A DNA stretch of 64,000 nt from Paludibacter sp. (lineage in GTDB: Bacteria > Bacteroidota > Bacteroidia > Bacteroidales > Paludibacteraceae), in the NCBI GenBank assembly GCA_028690665.1, contig JAQVAV010000007.1, forward strand, positions 62,001 through 126,000, in the 5' to 3' direction. Numbering within the stretch: the first letter of the stretch is position 1; each line of letters opens with the position of its first letter. This document shows positions 19,183 to 28,868 of this stretch, piece after piece. Made by a program: the position numbers and the translations under genes. Under the pieces are notes generated by a model. That model was not told the DNA's origin. It did not search any database and saw only the letters and a program-made list of their open reading frames with translations.

Positions 19183-19439
19183 TTATTTTTTAATGAGTTT
19201 CTCCGTGTAATTTCCTTCGCTTGTTTTCATGGTGAGAAAGTAAATACCTTCTGGTAGATCGCTTACCAAAAGTTGTGCTTTTGTTCCGGATGGTGCGTTG
19301 TTAACAATAGTTTTTCCTGTTAGATCAGCAATTTTTATATTTTTTATTTTAGTACATGACATTTTTAATGCTATCTGATTCAAAAGTCAAGATAAGTTCA
19401 TTGTTTTTCATAGCAAAAAGAGTGAAATATAAATTATTT
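19183..19439 (-). pseudogene. Orphan T9SS C-terminal sorting domain fragment
   Basis: The last ~60 residues of a T9SS type A sorting domain (IKIADLTGKT ... GIYFLTMKTSEGNYTEKLIKK, tail given by its ends only) stand without any protein in front. Just upstream another frame reads MKNNELILTFESDSIKNV, which looks like the segment that normally precedes such a domain, so at least one frameshift separates them. The fragment's end resembles that of the neighbouring C10 protease (NYTEKFIKK). It is best read as the tail of a deleted secreted protein. Confidence 0.65.
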
Positions 19440-19548
19440 ATTCTGAATTAGAAACAAAAAGTTAAACAATACTTTGCACAGAAATTTTTCAAATAAATAG
19501 ATATTTTTTCAGATAAACAATGAATACTTTTGTTGAAAAATATTATTT

Positions 19549-20393
19549 ATGCCTGTTTCACATATAGGAGAATTTGCCGGATTGGGCGTTGCGGTTTGCT
19601 GGACAATGAGTGCTCTGTTTTTCGAAAAAGCGGGAAACAGAATAGGTTCATTATCCGTCAATTTTATCCGGTTGTTTTTAGCAATAATTTTTTTAGGATT
19701 GACGCCAGTGTTGAGCAGTGGTTTTGGCTCGGGCTTTCTGGCGTTGTCGGATTTTACCTTGGTGATTTGATGTTGTTTAAATCTTATACTATTATTGGTT
19801 CAAGAACAGCCGCTTTGATTATGAGTTTTGTACCGATGTTGACCGGGATTATTGGCTGGTTTTTTCTGGGAGAAAAATTGACCGGGATGAATGTGCTTGC
19901 AATGCTTATCAGCATGAGCGGAATTGTGGTTGCTATTTCCAATCGGAAATTGCGCCTGAATTACTCTGCCAAGGGGTTGTTGCTTGCTTTTGGCGGAGCT
20001 ATGGGGCAGGCTGTCGGATTAATTCTGAGTAAAAAAGGTGTGGGTAATTACGATCCTATAGCAGGAACTCAAATCCGTGCGTTATTCGGATTATTGAGTT
20101 TTGGAATTATGATGAGTGTTCTTCATCGCTGGAAAAACATTATTGTTGCATTTAAGGATAAAAGTGGTATCAGAGCTGTTTCCATTGGAGCGTTTTTCGG
20201 TCCGTTTGTTGGTGTCGCACTGTCATTATTTGCGATACAGCATACTAAAACGGGTATTGCTTCAACCTTGATGGCTCTTGTTCCGGTATTTATTATCTGG
20301 CCTTCAGCCATTATGTTTAATGAAAAAGTAAAGCCTCAGCAAATTATCGGAGCTGTGATTAGTATTATCGGGGTCAGCTTGTTTTTTATGTGA
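19549..20393 (+). pseudogene. EamA/DMT-family transporter, frameshifted
   Basis: Ten-helix drug/metabolite-type exporter of the inner membrane. The first frame (from ATG 19549) gives GEFAGLGVAVCWTMSALFFEKAG ... NFIRLFLAIIFLGL. The rest, from about 19694, lies in another frame: DASVEQWFWLGLSGVVGFYLGDLMLFKSY onward through the second EamA repeat to LFFM. Relatives usually have about ten more residues between the two parts, so a small out-of-frame deletion near 19690-19700 is more likely than one missing base. Everything after the break is intact. Without programmed frameshifting the product would be truncated at residue 73. Confidence 0.8.
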
Positions 20394-20401
20394 AATAAAA
20401 G

Positions 20402-20452
20402 GAGAAAGAAATCGTTTTTAATTCATTGATAATTAAGAACGATTTCTTTCTC
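20402..20452. terminator. Long hairpin between convergent genes
   Basis: GAGAAAGAAATCGTT (from 20402) pairs perfectly with AACGATTTCTTTCTC (ending 20452), and the inner TTAATT/AATTAA extends the stem. It lies between the ends of the EamA gene (+) and the secreted protein gene (-). There is no clean T tract, so it may protect mRNA ends as much as terminate. Confidence 0.65.
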
Positions 20453-20467
20453 GAAATAAAGCAAATC

Positions 20468-22270
20468 TTAGAATAAAATGATTTTCATAGTTGCATTATT
20501 TCCTTTCACAAAATACATACCTTTACTAAGATCATTCATTTCAATATCATTCTCCGAACAGATTATCCGACGCCCGACAGCATCAAAAAGTATTAATGAT
20601 TCGTGTTTTGTGTTATGAACCATATTTCCGTCAAAATAAAAATTTTTGTCGGAGACATTGGCCGTTGAAGTTGTTGCCGGAATAAATTTGTTGTCGCCTA
20701 ACAGATAATTTATGGCATTATCCAATAATAATTTACCATCCTCGCTTATATTAGCAATATTGTCATTGGAAATACCGATTAATAAATAAATTGCATTTTC
20801 AACAGTATTGTCTTCAATTATGCAGGCAGCTGCAGAATTTCCCGACATGGTAGCTATTACCGTTCCGGAGCCTGGGGCAGAAACACCTTGCAGGCCATTG
20901 TTTGTACTTATAACAGATTCACCAAGTACATTGATATTATTTCCTGAAAAAGTTAATCCGCTGAATATGGGATGTGAAATATAATTTGTTGCAACAGTTG
21001 CAATACTTTCTCCGGCAATATTGACTCCGCTACCTGTCGGCCAACCTGTTTTTCCATACATGTAGGCTTTCAAATTCAGAAATCTTTTTGTTTCGATCAA
21101 GTCTTTCATGTTAAGAGCTAAAGTATTTGAACTTGGAATTGCATCGAAAAGAACCGCCAAATCAAAATCAGCGAAATAACTTGCGTCCTGACTTGCAGCA
21201 ATTATATCTTCTACATAGTAGCCTTTTGAAAGCAAATCTCCGTGAAGATAGGGATCATTATTCCCGCTTATTGTTACATAGGCTATGTTTTTTGTTCCTA
21301 CAGTAGCCGTAAAATGGTAAGTTTTGGTTGAATTGTCCTGTGCTGTAACAGTAATATCAACAGTAGATGAAAAATCAGCGGTAGATCCTGATACGAAATT
21401 GGCAGAAGCAGTTCCCGGTTTTGTAAATGTAATAATCTGGTTTAAGCTGCTTGCCTTGGGTAAAATCACACTATAAGTATCAGATTCACTATCGAAAGAA
21501 GGTGTATAACCCCCTATTTGTACATCCGTTAGTTCTTTATCTGAACTTGCAGTTGTAGAAGCAGTCAGAGTCACAGCATAGTCTGTATTATTTGTTCCAT
21601 CCGTGGCTGTGTATGTAACTGAACCTCCCGAAAAATCCTGAGCTCCGGTCGGAGAATATCCCGTTGCAGTACCACCTACGGTTACTGTAGGTTCAATAGA
21701 AGATAAGTTGGTACCGAAAGGAAGCTCTGCGGTAATTGTTTTAGCATCCTGGTCAATGCTTGCATCTATTCCCGCAACTGAAAACTTAGTTATTGTAGGG
21801 CTTGTCGGAGGATACAAAACTATTTTTGCCGGGTAAACGGAACTTCCACCTCCTTCTAATTTGATGGTTAAGTTTTGAGTATCACCTGTAGCGAGTGAAA
21901 AACTTTCACAACTGCTTCCGGTGTGTGTAAATGTTTGAGCGGATCCGGATCCTACCGTAATGGTGAATATTCGTCCGGCGTTTGTATTATGTATGTATAC
22001 ATCAAAAGAGTCAACATTTGAAACATTAATGCTTAAAATTCGTCCAATGCTACTCATATTGTAGAAATCGCCGGCTATTGAGCAATACGTTTTTGCTGTC
22101 GCCCAGTTTTGAGTAGATACGGATAAATAATCCAAAGCATCAATGTTTGCTTTTGTCAGATCAATCGAAGTTTCTTCCGTTATTGCTAAATAAGTTTGGG
22201 CTTTTACTGTAATCAGACTTGCCACAATAACAATGAGCATTGCAATTGTGTTAGTAAATAGTTTTCTCAT
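20468..22270 (-). CDS. Secreted protein with DUF5018-like repeats and a T9SS-type C-terminus
   Basis: A 600-residue exported protein: signal peptide (1-24, ending ITVKAQ), then a beta-rich domain, then two DUF5018-like Ig modules (about 170-240 and 245-325). The modules show the pattern ITKFSVAGIDASID ... TVTVGGTATGYSPTGAQDFS ... VTYTATDGT. A 200-residue domain resembling ThuA/class I glutamine-amidotransferase-like folds (YVTISGNNDPYLHGDLL) follows. The C-terminal ~60 residues (LFDAVGRRI ... DLSKGMYFVKGN) look like a sorting domain. Substrate and role are unknown. It is monocistronic. Confidence 0.75.
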   Translation of the reverse strand: MRKLFTNTIAMLIVIVASLITVKAQTYLAITEETSIDLTKANIDALDYLSVSTQNWATAKTYCSIAGDFYNMSSIGRILSINVSNVDSFDVYIHNTNAGRIFTITVGSGSAQTFTHTGSSCESFSLATGDTQNLTIKLEGGGSSVYPAKIVLYPPTSPTITKFSVAGIDASIDQDAKTITAELPFGTNLSSIEPTVTVGGTATGYSPTGAQDFSGGSVTYTATDGTNNTDYAVTLTASTTASSDKELTDVQIGGYTPSFDSESDTYSVILPKASSLNQIITFTKPGTASANFVSGSTADFSSTVDITVTAQDNSTKTYHFTATVGTKNIAYVTISGNNDPYLHGDLLSKGYYVEDIIAASQDASYFADFDLAVLFDAIPSSNTLALNMKDLIETKRFLNLKAYMYGKTGWPTGSGVNIAGESIATVATNYISHPIFSGLTFSGNNINVLGESVISTNNGLQGVSAPGSGTVIATMSGNSAAACIIEDNTVENAIYLLIGISNDNIANISEDGKLLLDNAINYLLGDNKFIPATTSTANVSDKNFYFDGNMVHNTKHESLILFDAVGRRIICSENDIEMNDLSKGMYFVKGNNATMKIILF

Positions 22271-22599
22271 GATAATTAAATTTAAGGGTTGTGTACAAAA
22301 GATAATTTGTGATTTTATGAAAGCAAATGTATTTTTATAAAAATAAGATTATGTGTAATTTTTGGTGTTTAATGTCTATTTTTTGATAGATTATTTATTT
22401 TTTGAAAATAATATACCGTGTTGGCGTAACTTGTTGAATTTATGTTGCTTAATTCATTTTTATATATCATGCTTGAGAAAACATTTATTCTTCATGTGGC
22501 GGGATAGTGTTTGCCGTTTGTGGAAGACATTTCTGTTTTGTGTGAGTATAAATCCTGTTTTTTTTATGTAAGTTTGTGAAATAATTGAAAACTACATTG
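22271..22599. other. Divergent intergenic region, promoter-bearing
   Basis: These 329 bases separate the leftward secreted-protein gene from the rightward kinase gene. They are AT-rich. I see no gene or stable hairpin, only a -7-like TAAGTTTG on the plus strand (22569-22576). Confidence 0.6.
22569..22576 (+). promoter_or_regulatory. -7 element of the kinase-RapZ gene
   Basis: TAAGTTTG matches TAnnTTTG and lies 23 bases before the ATG at 22600. A -33 TTTG at the usual distance is missing. Confidence 0.4.
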
Positions 22600-24030
22600 A
22601 TGGAAAAAGTAAAAAAACTTTTTGAAGAGTATTCTGGAAGAGTTCCTTTAAATATAACCGAGCTTTCGGCGGCCGGCTCGAACCGGAAATATTACAGGCT
22701 TGAGTCAGAGGAGAAAACGTTGATAGGGGTTGAGGGAACATCGGCAGCTGAAAATACGGCCTTTATATCCATGGCTAAACATTTTACGGAAAAAGGTTTG
22801 CCGGTGCCTGCAGTACTGGCTAAATCGGATGATAATATGTGCTATTTGCAGGATGATCTGGGAGATGTTTTGTTGTTCGATTATATTGCGGAAGGTCGTA
22901 AAACTGGTGTTTTTAGTCGGGACGAAAAGGATATGCTACGGAAAACCATGCAAAAGTTGCCTGAGATACAGCTTAAAGGAGCTGAGAATTTTGATTTTTC
23001 GGTCTGTTATCCTCAACCAGAATTCAACGAACGTTCCGTTATATGGGATTTAAATTATTTCAAATACTGTTTTTTGAAATCTACCGGGCTCGATTTTCAG
23101 GAGGATCGATTAGAAGATGATTTTCATAAGTTAAGTGATATCTTGCTTAGGTCTGTAAATGAGTCTTTTATGTATCGCGATTTTCAGAGTCGTAATGTAA
23201 TGATAAAAGATGGCACTCCTTATTTTATCGACTTTCAGGGAGGACGTAAAGGTCCATTGCCTTATGATGTTGCTTCTTTTTTGTGGCAGGCTAAAGCATG
23301 TTATTCTTCTGAACTGAAAGAGGAGCTTTTGCAAGTGTATATTCAGGCACTGAAAGCCATTCAACCAACAGTTGATGAATATAAATTCCGGATGGAACTG
23401 ACTCATTTTGTCTTATTCCGGACTTTGCAGGTACTTGGAGCTTATGGATTTCGTGGCTATTTTGAGAAGAAACCGCATTTTTTACAGAGTATTCCTTTTG
23501 CGTTGGAAAACTTACGGGAGATTTTACAGAATTCACCGGCAGGCTATCCTTATCTTGTGAAAATACTGAAAGAACTTACCGTGTTGAAGCAATTTACCGA
23601 AGTGAAAATTCATAAACCGCTGGTTGTGAAAATATACAGTTTCTCTTATAAAAAGGGGATTCCCAATGATGACTCCGGAAACGGAGGTGGGTTTGTATTC
23701 GATTGCCGTGCCGTGAATAATCCCGGGAAGTATGAACGTTATCAGAAGTTGACCGGCTTGGATGCTTCTGTAATAAAATTCTTAGAAGATGATGGTGAAA
23801 TCCTGACTTTTCTTGAATACGTATGGGGATTGACGGATGCTTCCGTAAAACGTTATAAAGACCGTGGATTTACCAATCTGATGATTAGTTTTGGTTGTAC
23901 GGGCGGTCAGCACCGTTCGGTTTATTCTGCTCAGAAAACAGCGGAGCATATCAACCGGAAATTTGGAGTCGAAGTGAGGCTTATTCATCGCGAACAAAAC
24001 ATTGAACAGAAGTTTGTTGCTAAAGAATGA
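22600..24030 (+). CDS. Aminoglycoside-phosphotransferase-like sugar kinase fused to a RapZ C-terminal domain
   Basis: A 476-residue two-domain protein. Residues 1-330 form an APH/choline-kinase fold with catalytic Asp near 194 in YRDFQSRNVMI and the metal-binding Asp in FIDFQGG, like AmgK-type N-acetylmuramate/GlcNAc kinases. Residues about 345-476 match the C-terminal domain of RapZ, including FGCTGGQHRSVYSA and the end LIHREQ. E. coli RapZ uses this domain to bind sRNA and GlcN6P, but its own P-loop kinase half is absent here. An in-frame TTG lies 15 bases upstream, and I use ATG 22600. A cell-wall amino-sugar kinase with a sensing domain is a reasonable inference. No murU-like gene follows. 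Confidence 0.85.
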   Translation: MEKVKKLFEEYSGRVPLNITELSAAGSNRKYYRLESEEKTLIGVEGTSAAENTAFISMAKHFTEKGLPVPAVLAKSDDNMCYLQDDLGDVLLFDYIAEGRKTGVFSRDEKDMLRKTMQKLPEIQLKGAENFDFSVCYPQPEFNERSVIWDLNYFKYCFLKSTGLDFQEDRLEDDFHKLSDILLRSVNESFMYRDFQSRNVMIKDGTPYFIDFQGGRKGPLPYDVASFLWQAKACYSSELKEELLQVYIQALKAIQPTVDEYKFRMELTHFVLFRTLQVLGAYGFRGYFEKKPHFLQSIPFALENLREILQNSPAGYPYLVKILKELTVLKQFTEVKIHKPLVVKIYSFSYKKGIPNDDSGNGGGFVFDCRAVNNPGKYERYQKLTGLDASVIKFLEDDGEILTFLEYVWGLTDASVKRYKDRGFTNLMISFGCTGGQHRSVYSAQKTAEHINRKFGVEVRLIHREQNIEQKFVAKE

Positions 24031-24051
24031 TATAACTCGAACCAATATACG

Positions 24052-24088
24052 AAAAACGAGAATGTCCGACAGGGCATTCTCGTTTTTT
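24052..24088. terminator. Bidirectional terminator between kinase gene and ilvC
   Basis: AAAAACGAGAATGTCC (24052-24067) pairs with GGGCATTCTCGTTTTT (24072-24087) with one G-T pair and a four-base loop, giving a 16-bp stem with A and T tracts on the two sides. It serves both convergent genes. Confidence 0.85.
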
Positions 24089-24109
24089 ATAGTATTTGAA
24101 TAAAACTGA

Positions 24110-25588
24110 TTATTCGATCACTTTCTTCATAGCAGTCATTGCTTCACGTAAGTGGGCTCCCACTACTTCAATCGGGTGTTTGCGGATATTCGCATTTGTT
24201 TTTACAAGTTCGAAATTGTCAACATGACCGTCTTTTCCTTCATTGAAATTCTGTCCGATAACATTTGTTTCAATTTTACCCATAAAATCGTTCAACAGCG
24301 GTTTGCAGGCATGATCGAACAAATAACAGCCATATTCAGCTGTATCCGAAATTACACGGTTCATTTCGTATAGTTTTTTACGGGCAATGGTGTTGGCAAT
24401 AAGAGGAACTTCATGCAATGATTCGTAATAAGCTGATTCAGGTTTAATACCTGAACTTACCATTGTTTCAAAAGCAAGTTCAACGCCGGCTTTTACAAAC
24501 GCAACCATCAAAGTACCATTGTCGAAGTATGCCTGTTCGCTGATTTCCATGTCTCCAGCAGGAGTTTTTTCGAAATCGGTTTCAGCTGTAGCTGCACGCC
24601 ATGTTAATAATTTTTTATCTCCATCAGCCCAGTCTTCCATCATGGTTGAAGAGAATTCTCCTGAAAGAATGTCATCCATGTGTTTGATAAACAACGGACG
24701 CATAATATCTTTCATTTCGTCAGCTAATTTGTAAGCTTCAATTTTTGCAGGGTTTGAAAGACGATCCATCATGTTGGTAATACCACCGATTTTCAATGCT
24801 TCGGTAATTACTTCCCAACCGTATTGAATTAGTTTTGAAGCATAAGCTTTATCAATCCCTTTTTCAACCATTTTGTTGAAAGAAAGAATAGAACCTGTTT
24901 GCAACAGACCGCAAAGAATGGTCTGTTCTCCCATAAGGTCTGATTTTACTTCGGCAACAAATGAAGAAGATAATACTCCGGCTCTGTGACCGCCTGTTCC
25001 GACACAATAAGCTTTTGCAATTTCGAAACCATCACCGTTCGGGTCGTTGTTTCTGTGAACTGCAATAAGTGTAGGAGTACCGAACCCGCGAAGATATTCG
25101 GCGCGTACTTCCGAAGCCGGAGCTTTAGGAGCAATCATAACAACTGTGATGTCTTCACGAATTTGCATACCTTCTTCCACGATATTAAACCCGTGTGAAT
25201 AAGAAAGAGTTGCGCCTTTTTTCATCAAAGGAAGAAGACGTTTTACTACGCCTGTGTGTTGTTTGTCCGGAGCAAGGTTGGATACCAAATCGGCTGTTGG
25301 GACAAGTTCTTCGAATGTTCCTACCTTGAAGCCGTTTTCGGTAGCTTTTTTCCACGATTCACGTTTCTGATCGATAGCTTCCTGACGAAGTGCATAAGAT
25401 ACATCCAAACCACTGTCGCGCATGTTTTGGCCCTGAGCTAATCCCTGTGCACCGCAACCAATGATAACGATTTTTTTACCAATTAATTTTTTTACACCAT
25501 CAGCGAATTCGCTGTTTTCCATGAAATCACATTTTCCTAACTCCTGTACTTTCAGGCGGTGAGGAAGTGAACTGAAATAATTTGCCAT
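24110..25588 (-). CDS. ilvC: Ketol-acid reductoisomerase, class II
   Basis: Second step of branched-chain amino acid synthesis: isomerises and reduces acetolactate or acetohydroxybutyrate with NADPH and Mg2+. At 492 residues it is the long class II form (like E. coli, 491) with a duplicated C-terminal knotted domain. The Rossmann motif [17 protein letters not shown] lies near residue 45, and LAPDKQH and SYSHGFNI follow. It is the last gene of the leftward ilv cluster, 150 bases after the thioesterase gene. A TATCTTTG at 25652-25659 may give it an extra promoter. Confidence 0.97.
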   Translation of the reverse strand: MANYFSSLPHRLKVQELGKCDFMENSEFADGVKKLIGKKIVIIGCGAQGLAQGQNMRDSGLDVSYALRQEAIDQKRESWKKATENGFKVGTFEELVPTADLVSNLAPDKQHTGVVKRLLPLMKKGATLSYSHGFNIVEEGMQIREDITVVMIAPKAPASEVRAEYLRGFGTPTLIAVHRNNDPNGDGFEIAKAYCVGTGGHRAGVLSSSFVAEVKSDLMGEQTILCGLLQTGSILSFNKMVEKGIDKAYASKLIQYGWEVITEALKIGGITNMMDRLSNPAKIEAYKLADEMKDIMRPLFIKHMDDILSGEFSSTMMEDWADGDKKLLTWRAATAETDFEKTPAGDMEISEQAYFDNGTLMVAFVKAGVELAFETMVSSGIKPESAYYESLHEVPLIANTIARKKLYEMNRVISDTAEYGCYLFDHACKPLLNDFMGKIETNVIGQNFNEGKDGHVDNFELVKTNANIRKHPIEVVGAHLREAMTAMKKVIE

Positions 25589-25651
25589 TTTTTATTTTTA
25601 TTAATAAATGTTATTTTCTTATACTTAGAATCAAGATTTTAGATAAAAGAA

Positions 25652-25659
25652 CAAAGATA
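25652..25659 (-). promoter_or_regulatory. Possible internal promoter before ilvC
   Basis: The complement of 25652-25659 reads TATCTTTG, identical to the -7 box of the main ilv promoter, about 63 bases before the ilvC ATG. The -33 box is not evident. Confidence 0.4.
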
Positions 25660-25738
25660 TTTGATATTGTGTATCGTTGAACTTTCTTAAAGTACTCCAT
25701 TCTATGAACTTTAGAAATTAATTTCGGGTAATTAATGC

Positions 25739-26491
25739 CTAACAAAAAACAATTCTTGCCCGACTGCTTGTTGTTCCGTTTTTACGGATTTCGAATCGGA
25801 AATCGTCTGGTTCATATTCATTTGCAAAGATACTGACTTCATCGCCAAAAAGCATCTCGTTTACATAATTAATTTCAAATCGGCTGACTTGTTTTTTTCT
25901 GTAATCATCTAAACTGAAATAGTCACTTACCCACTCGATATACCGCATGCTGCTTGTGTGTCCGTTGATGTCAATATCGCTGTATTTTACTTTGAATACA
26001 TCGAAAGGTTCGCTATCAACAGATTTAAGTTTTATTGGTTTTTTAATGGGAGCACTGATGCCGGATGTAAATTCGCGAATACCCTCTAATAAATATAAAT
26101 CCTTAGCGTGACGAGTGTCAAGATCAATCATTGCCCAATTAGAGGCGGCATATCCCATAATTTTTCCGTCTTTGTCTTTGATACAGAAATTACGGCTTGT
26201 CATGGCACGTCCCACTTCCTCTATCCATGTTTCTACTATAATATCTTCATATTGAAGAGGAAACCTGTCAAGTTCCACGGCTAATCGTAGCAATACCCAC
26301 GAACTGTTGATTTCGTTCAGTTTCCGAATCCCGAATCCGTTATGATCCGCGTTGTAGCCGGCGGCTGTCAATAAAATATCGACAAATGCAGCCATTGTTA
26401 CACGATATTGAAAATCAACAGTTTGTGGCTGTATTTGGAAATTATAAGCCTGCTTTCCGCCTTGATTTTCCTGCTCCGTTTCGTTGTCCAT
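25739..26491 (-). CDS. Acyl-ACP thioesterase (FatA/FatB-like)
   Basis: Hydrolyses acyl-ACP to free fatty acids. The 250-residue protein has a double hot-dog fold. The N-terminal half shows RVTMAAFVDILLTAAGYNADHNGFGI and SSWVLLRLAVELDRFP. The second half has the active-site-like DINGHTSSMRYIEWVSDYF, with the Asn-x-His arrangement of plant thioesterases. It lies inside the ilv cluster, 36 bases after ilvN and 150 before ilvC. The link to branched-chain metabolism is not explained by the sequence; branched-chain acyl substrates are one idea. Confidence 0.88.
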   Translation of the reverse strand: MDNETEQENQGGKQAYNFQIQPQTVDFQYRVTMAAFVDILLTAAGYNADHNGFGIRKLNEINSSWVLLRLAVELDRFPLQYEDIIVETWIEEVGRAMTSRNFCIKDKDGKIMGYAASNWAMIDLDTRHAKDLYLLEGIREFTSGISAPIKKPIKLKSVDSEPFDVFKVKYSDIDINGHTSSMRYIEWVSDYFSLDDYRKKQVSRFEINYVNEMLFGDEVSIFANEYEPDDFRFEIRKNGTTSSRARIVFC

Positions 26492-26527
26492 AGTTATCTG
26501 AAAAAACGATTTTTTAGCGTTTGCCCG

Positions 26528-27070
26528 TTAGGCATTTTCATATTTTTTCAAGTTATTCAGCATGTCGGTAAGTCGTTCGACTTTCGATTTGCTAATGGCC
26601 ACCCGTCCGGAGCGGATAAATTGTAAAACACCGACCGATTCACTCAGTTCATTGAAAAAACGCTGGGTTTCTTCATAGTGTCCGGCCTTTTGGAACACAA
26701 CAAATGTTTCGTTCATTTCCAGAATTCTTGTGTTATGATCGCGAATCCAGTTTTCGATAGAGCCTAAAGCCAATAACTTGTCTGTTGCTACTTTATAAAG
26801 AGCAATTTCCTGATAGACCAAATCTTCATCCGTATTGTAATATGATTTTAGAATATCAACACGTTTATCGATTTGTTTTACCACCTTTTCGACAACATCC
26901 TTGGTCGTTTGTACAGTAATTGTGAATTTATGAATACCCTGAATGGCCGATGGAGATACCGATAATGTTTCGATATTAATGGCTCTGCGGGTAAAAATAA
27001 TAGTTATCTGATTGAGCAGACCTACTGTATTCTCCGAGAATACTGTGATTGTATATAATTTTGTTTCCAT
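26528..27070 (-). CDS. ilvN: Acetolactate synthase small (regulatory) subunit
   Basis: Regulatory subunit that confers valine feedback control on acetolactate synthase. The 180-residue protein starts with an ACT domain (YTITVFSENTVGLLNQI, then INIETLSVSPS), followed by the C-terminal ALS small-subunit domain. Length fits IlvH/IlvN (about 163-180). It lies 76 bases after ilvB on the same strand, within the ilv operon. Confidence 0.95.
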   Translation of the reverse strand: METKLYTITVFSENTVGLLNQITIIFTRRAINIETLSVSPSAIQGIHKFTITVQTTKDVVEKVVKQIDKRVDILKSYYNTDEDLVYQEIALYKVATDKLLALGSIENWIRDHNTRILEMNETFVVFQKAGHYEETQRFFNELSESVGVLQFIRSGRVAISKSKVERLTDMLNNLKKYENA

Positions 27071-27146
27071 ATATTTAACAATTTTGGAATAAATATGTAA
27101 ACCTCTAATTTACACCTTACAAGATGTTTTTTAGAGAATTTGTTTT

Positions 27147-28835
27147 TTATTCGCCGAGAATGATGTTTGTTACACTGGTTCCTGCCGGAATCATAGGATA
27201 AACCATACCTTTCATTTCAACATTTACAACAAGTAAATAAGGTTTGTCATCTTTCAACATATCTGCAATAGCCGCATCTAAGTTTTCGCGCGCACTTACT
27301 TCCGTACCATCAATTCCGTAAGCTTTTGCAATGGCCACAAAATCAGGGTTTTTCATTTTAGTAAATGAATAGCGTTCGTCGAAGAACATTTCTTGCCATT
27401 GACGTACCATACCCAGAAAATGATTGTTCAGCACCACCATTTTTACCCCCATATTTTCCTGCATGATGGTACCGAGTTCCTGGATGGTCATTTGGAAACC
27501 TCCATCGCCACAATATGTTACGACTGTCCGTTCCGGAGCACCCGCTTTTGCACCTATGGCAGCCGGCAGGCCAAATCCCATAGTTCCCAAACCTCCCGAA
27601 GTAATCAGACTGCGTGTCTGTGTGTAGTTTGTATATCTGGCCGCCATCATTTGATTTTGACCAACGTCAGTTACGGCTACCGATTTATTTTGTGTAGCTT
27701 CGGATACTTTGTGAATTACTTCACCCATGGTCAGTTCTCCTTCCTCAGGATATACTTCATGTAAAATAACCTTGTTGTACTCCTGCTTGTCGTATTCGGC
27801 AAATGAATCAATCCATTCTGTATGTTTGGCAGGTTGTATTTGTGCCATCAGAGCCGGTAAAGTTTCTTTTGAGTTTCCTAAAAGAGGAACATCTACTTTT
27901 ACATTTTTATTGAATTCAGAAGCATCAATATCCAAATGGATAATTTTAGCCTGCTTAGCATAAGTATTCAAATCGCCTGTAACACGGTCGTCGAAACGCA
28001 TTCCAATGGCAATCAGTACATCACACTCATTGGTTTTCATGTTTGGGGAAACATTTCCGTGCATTCCCAAAAAACCTTTGTTGAGTCTGAAATCAGTAGG
28101 GATAGCTGAAGCTCCGAGGAGTGTCCATGCAGCCGGAATGTCTGCTTTTTCGAGAAATTCTTTCAGTTCCACTTCCGCATTTCCTAGAACAACTCCCTGT
28201 CCAACCAATGCGAAAGGTTTTTTAGCCGAATTGATAAGTGCTGCTGCTTCCTGAATTAGGTCTTGATCTATTTCCGGTTCCGGAATATAACCTCTGATAA
28301 AGTTACACGGGGTATATTCATATTCAAATTCCTGAATTTGTGCATTTTTAGCGATATCCAGCACAACAGGTCCCGGACGTCCGGAACGGGCGATATAAAA
28401 TGCACGAGCAAAGGCCCATGGAATATCTTCGGCCTTGCGAATCTGATAAGCCCATTTGGTAATAGGTTGTGAAATACCTACAACATCAATTTCCTGAAAA
28501 GCATCTGTTCCGAGTAACGGGGCACCCACCTGACCGGTAATAACAATCATTGGCGTACTGTCGAGCATGGCATCGGCAATACCGGTGACAGCATTGGTGG
28601 CAGCCGGGCCGGATGTTACAAGGCAAACGCCTACTTTTCCTGAAACACGGGCATATCCCTGTGCTGCATGTGTGGCTCCCTGCTCGTGGCGGGTCAGTAT
28701 ATGATTTATTTTTTTATCGTAATCATAAAGAGCATCAAACGTGGGCATAATAGCACCTCCCGGATAGCCGAAGATGGTGTCTACCCCTTCATTTATCAGC
28801 GACTCTATGATTGCTTTAGCTCCTGTTATTTTCAT
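27147..28835 (-). CDS. ilvB: Acetolactate synthase large (catalytic) subunit
   Basis: Thiamine-diphosphate enzyme condensing pyruvate with pyruvate or 2-oxobutyrate. I start at ATG 28835 (MKITGAKAIIESLINEGV), giving 562 residues; the frame is open 42 bases further but without a convincing start. The catalytic Glu sits in ILTRHEQGATHAAQGYAR, the FAD region follows, and the ThDP motif GDGGFQMTIQEL ... VVLNN is complete. It is the second gene of the operon, 104 bases after ilvD. Three AAAGNNN heptamers occupy part of that gap. Confidence 0.97.
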   Translation of the reverse strand: MKITGAKAIIESLINEGVDTIFGYPGGAIMPTFDALYDYDKKINHILTRHEQGATHAAQGYARVSGKVGVCLVTSGPAATNAVTGIADAMLDSTPMIVITGQVGAPLLGTDAFQEIDVVGISQPITKWAYQIRKAEDIPWAFARAFYIARSGRPGPVVLDIAKNAQIQEFEYEYTPCNFIRGYIPEPEIDQDLIQEAAALINSAKKPFALVGQGVVLGNAEVELKEFLEKADIPAAWTLLGASAIPTDFRLNKGFLGMHGNVSPNMKTNECDVLIAIGMRFDDRVTGDLNTYAKQAKIIHLDIDASEFNKNVKVDVPLLGNSKETLPALMAQIQPAKHTEWIDSFAEYDKQEYNKVILHEVYPEEGELTMGEVIHKVSEATQNKSVAVTDVGQNQMMAARYTNYTQTRSLITSGGLGTMGFGLPAAIGAKAGAPERTVVTYCGDGGFQMTIQELGTIMQENMGVKMVVLNNHFLGMVRQWQEMFFDERYSFTKMKNPDFVAIAKAYGIDGTEVSARENLDAAIADMLKDDKPYLLVVNVEMKGMVYPMIPAGTSVTNIILGE

Positions 28836-28868
28836 ATTTTTTATTATAATGACAGCGGACAACAGCCT

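Noticed and set aside
22362-22571. Short open frame between the secreted-protein gene and the kinase gene
   Set aside because: It is rich in Phe, Cys and Leu from AT-rich DNA, has no ribosome site, and overlaps the likely kinase promoter.
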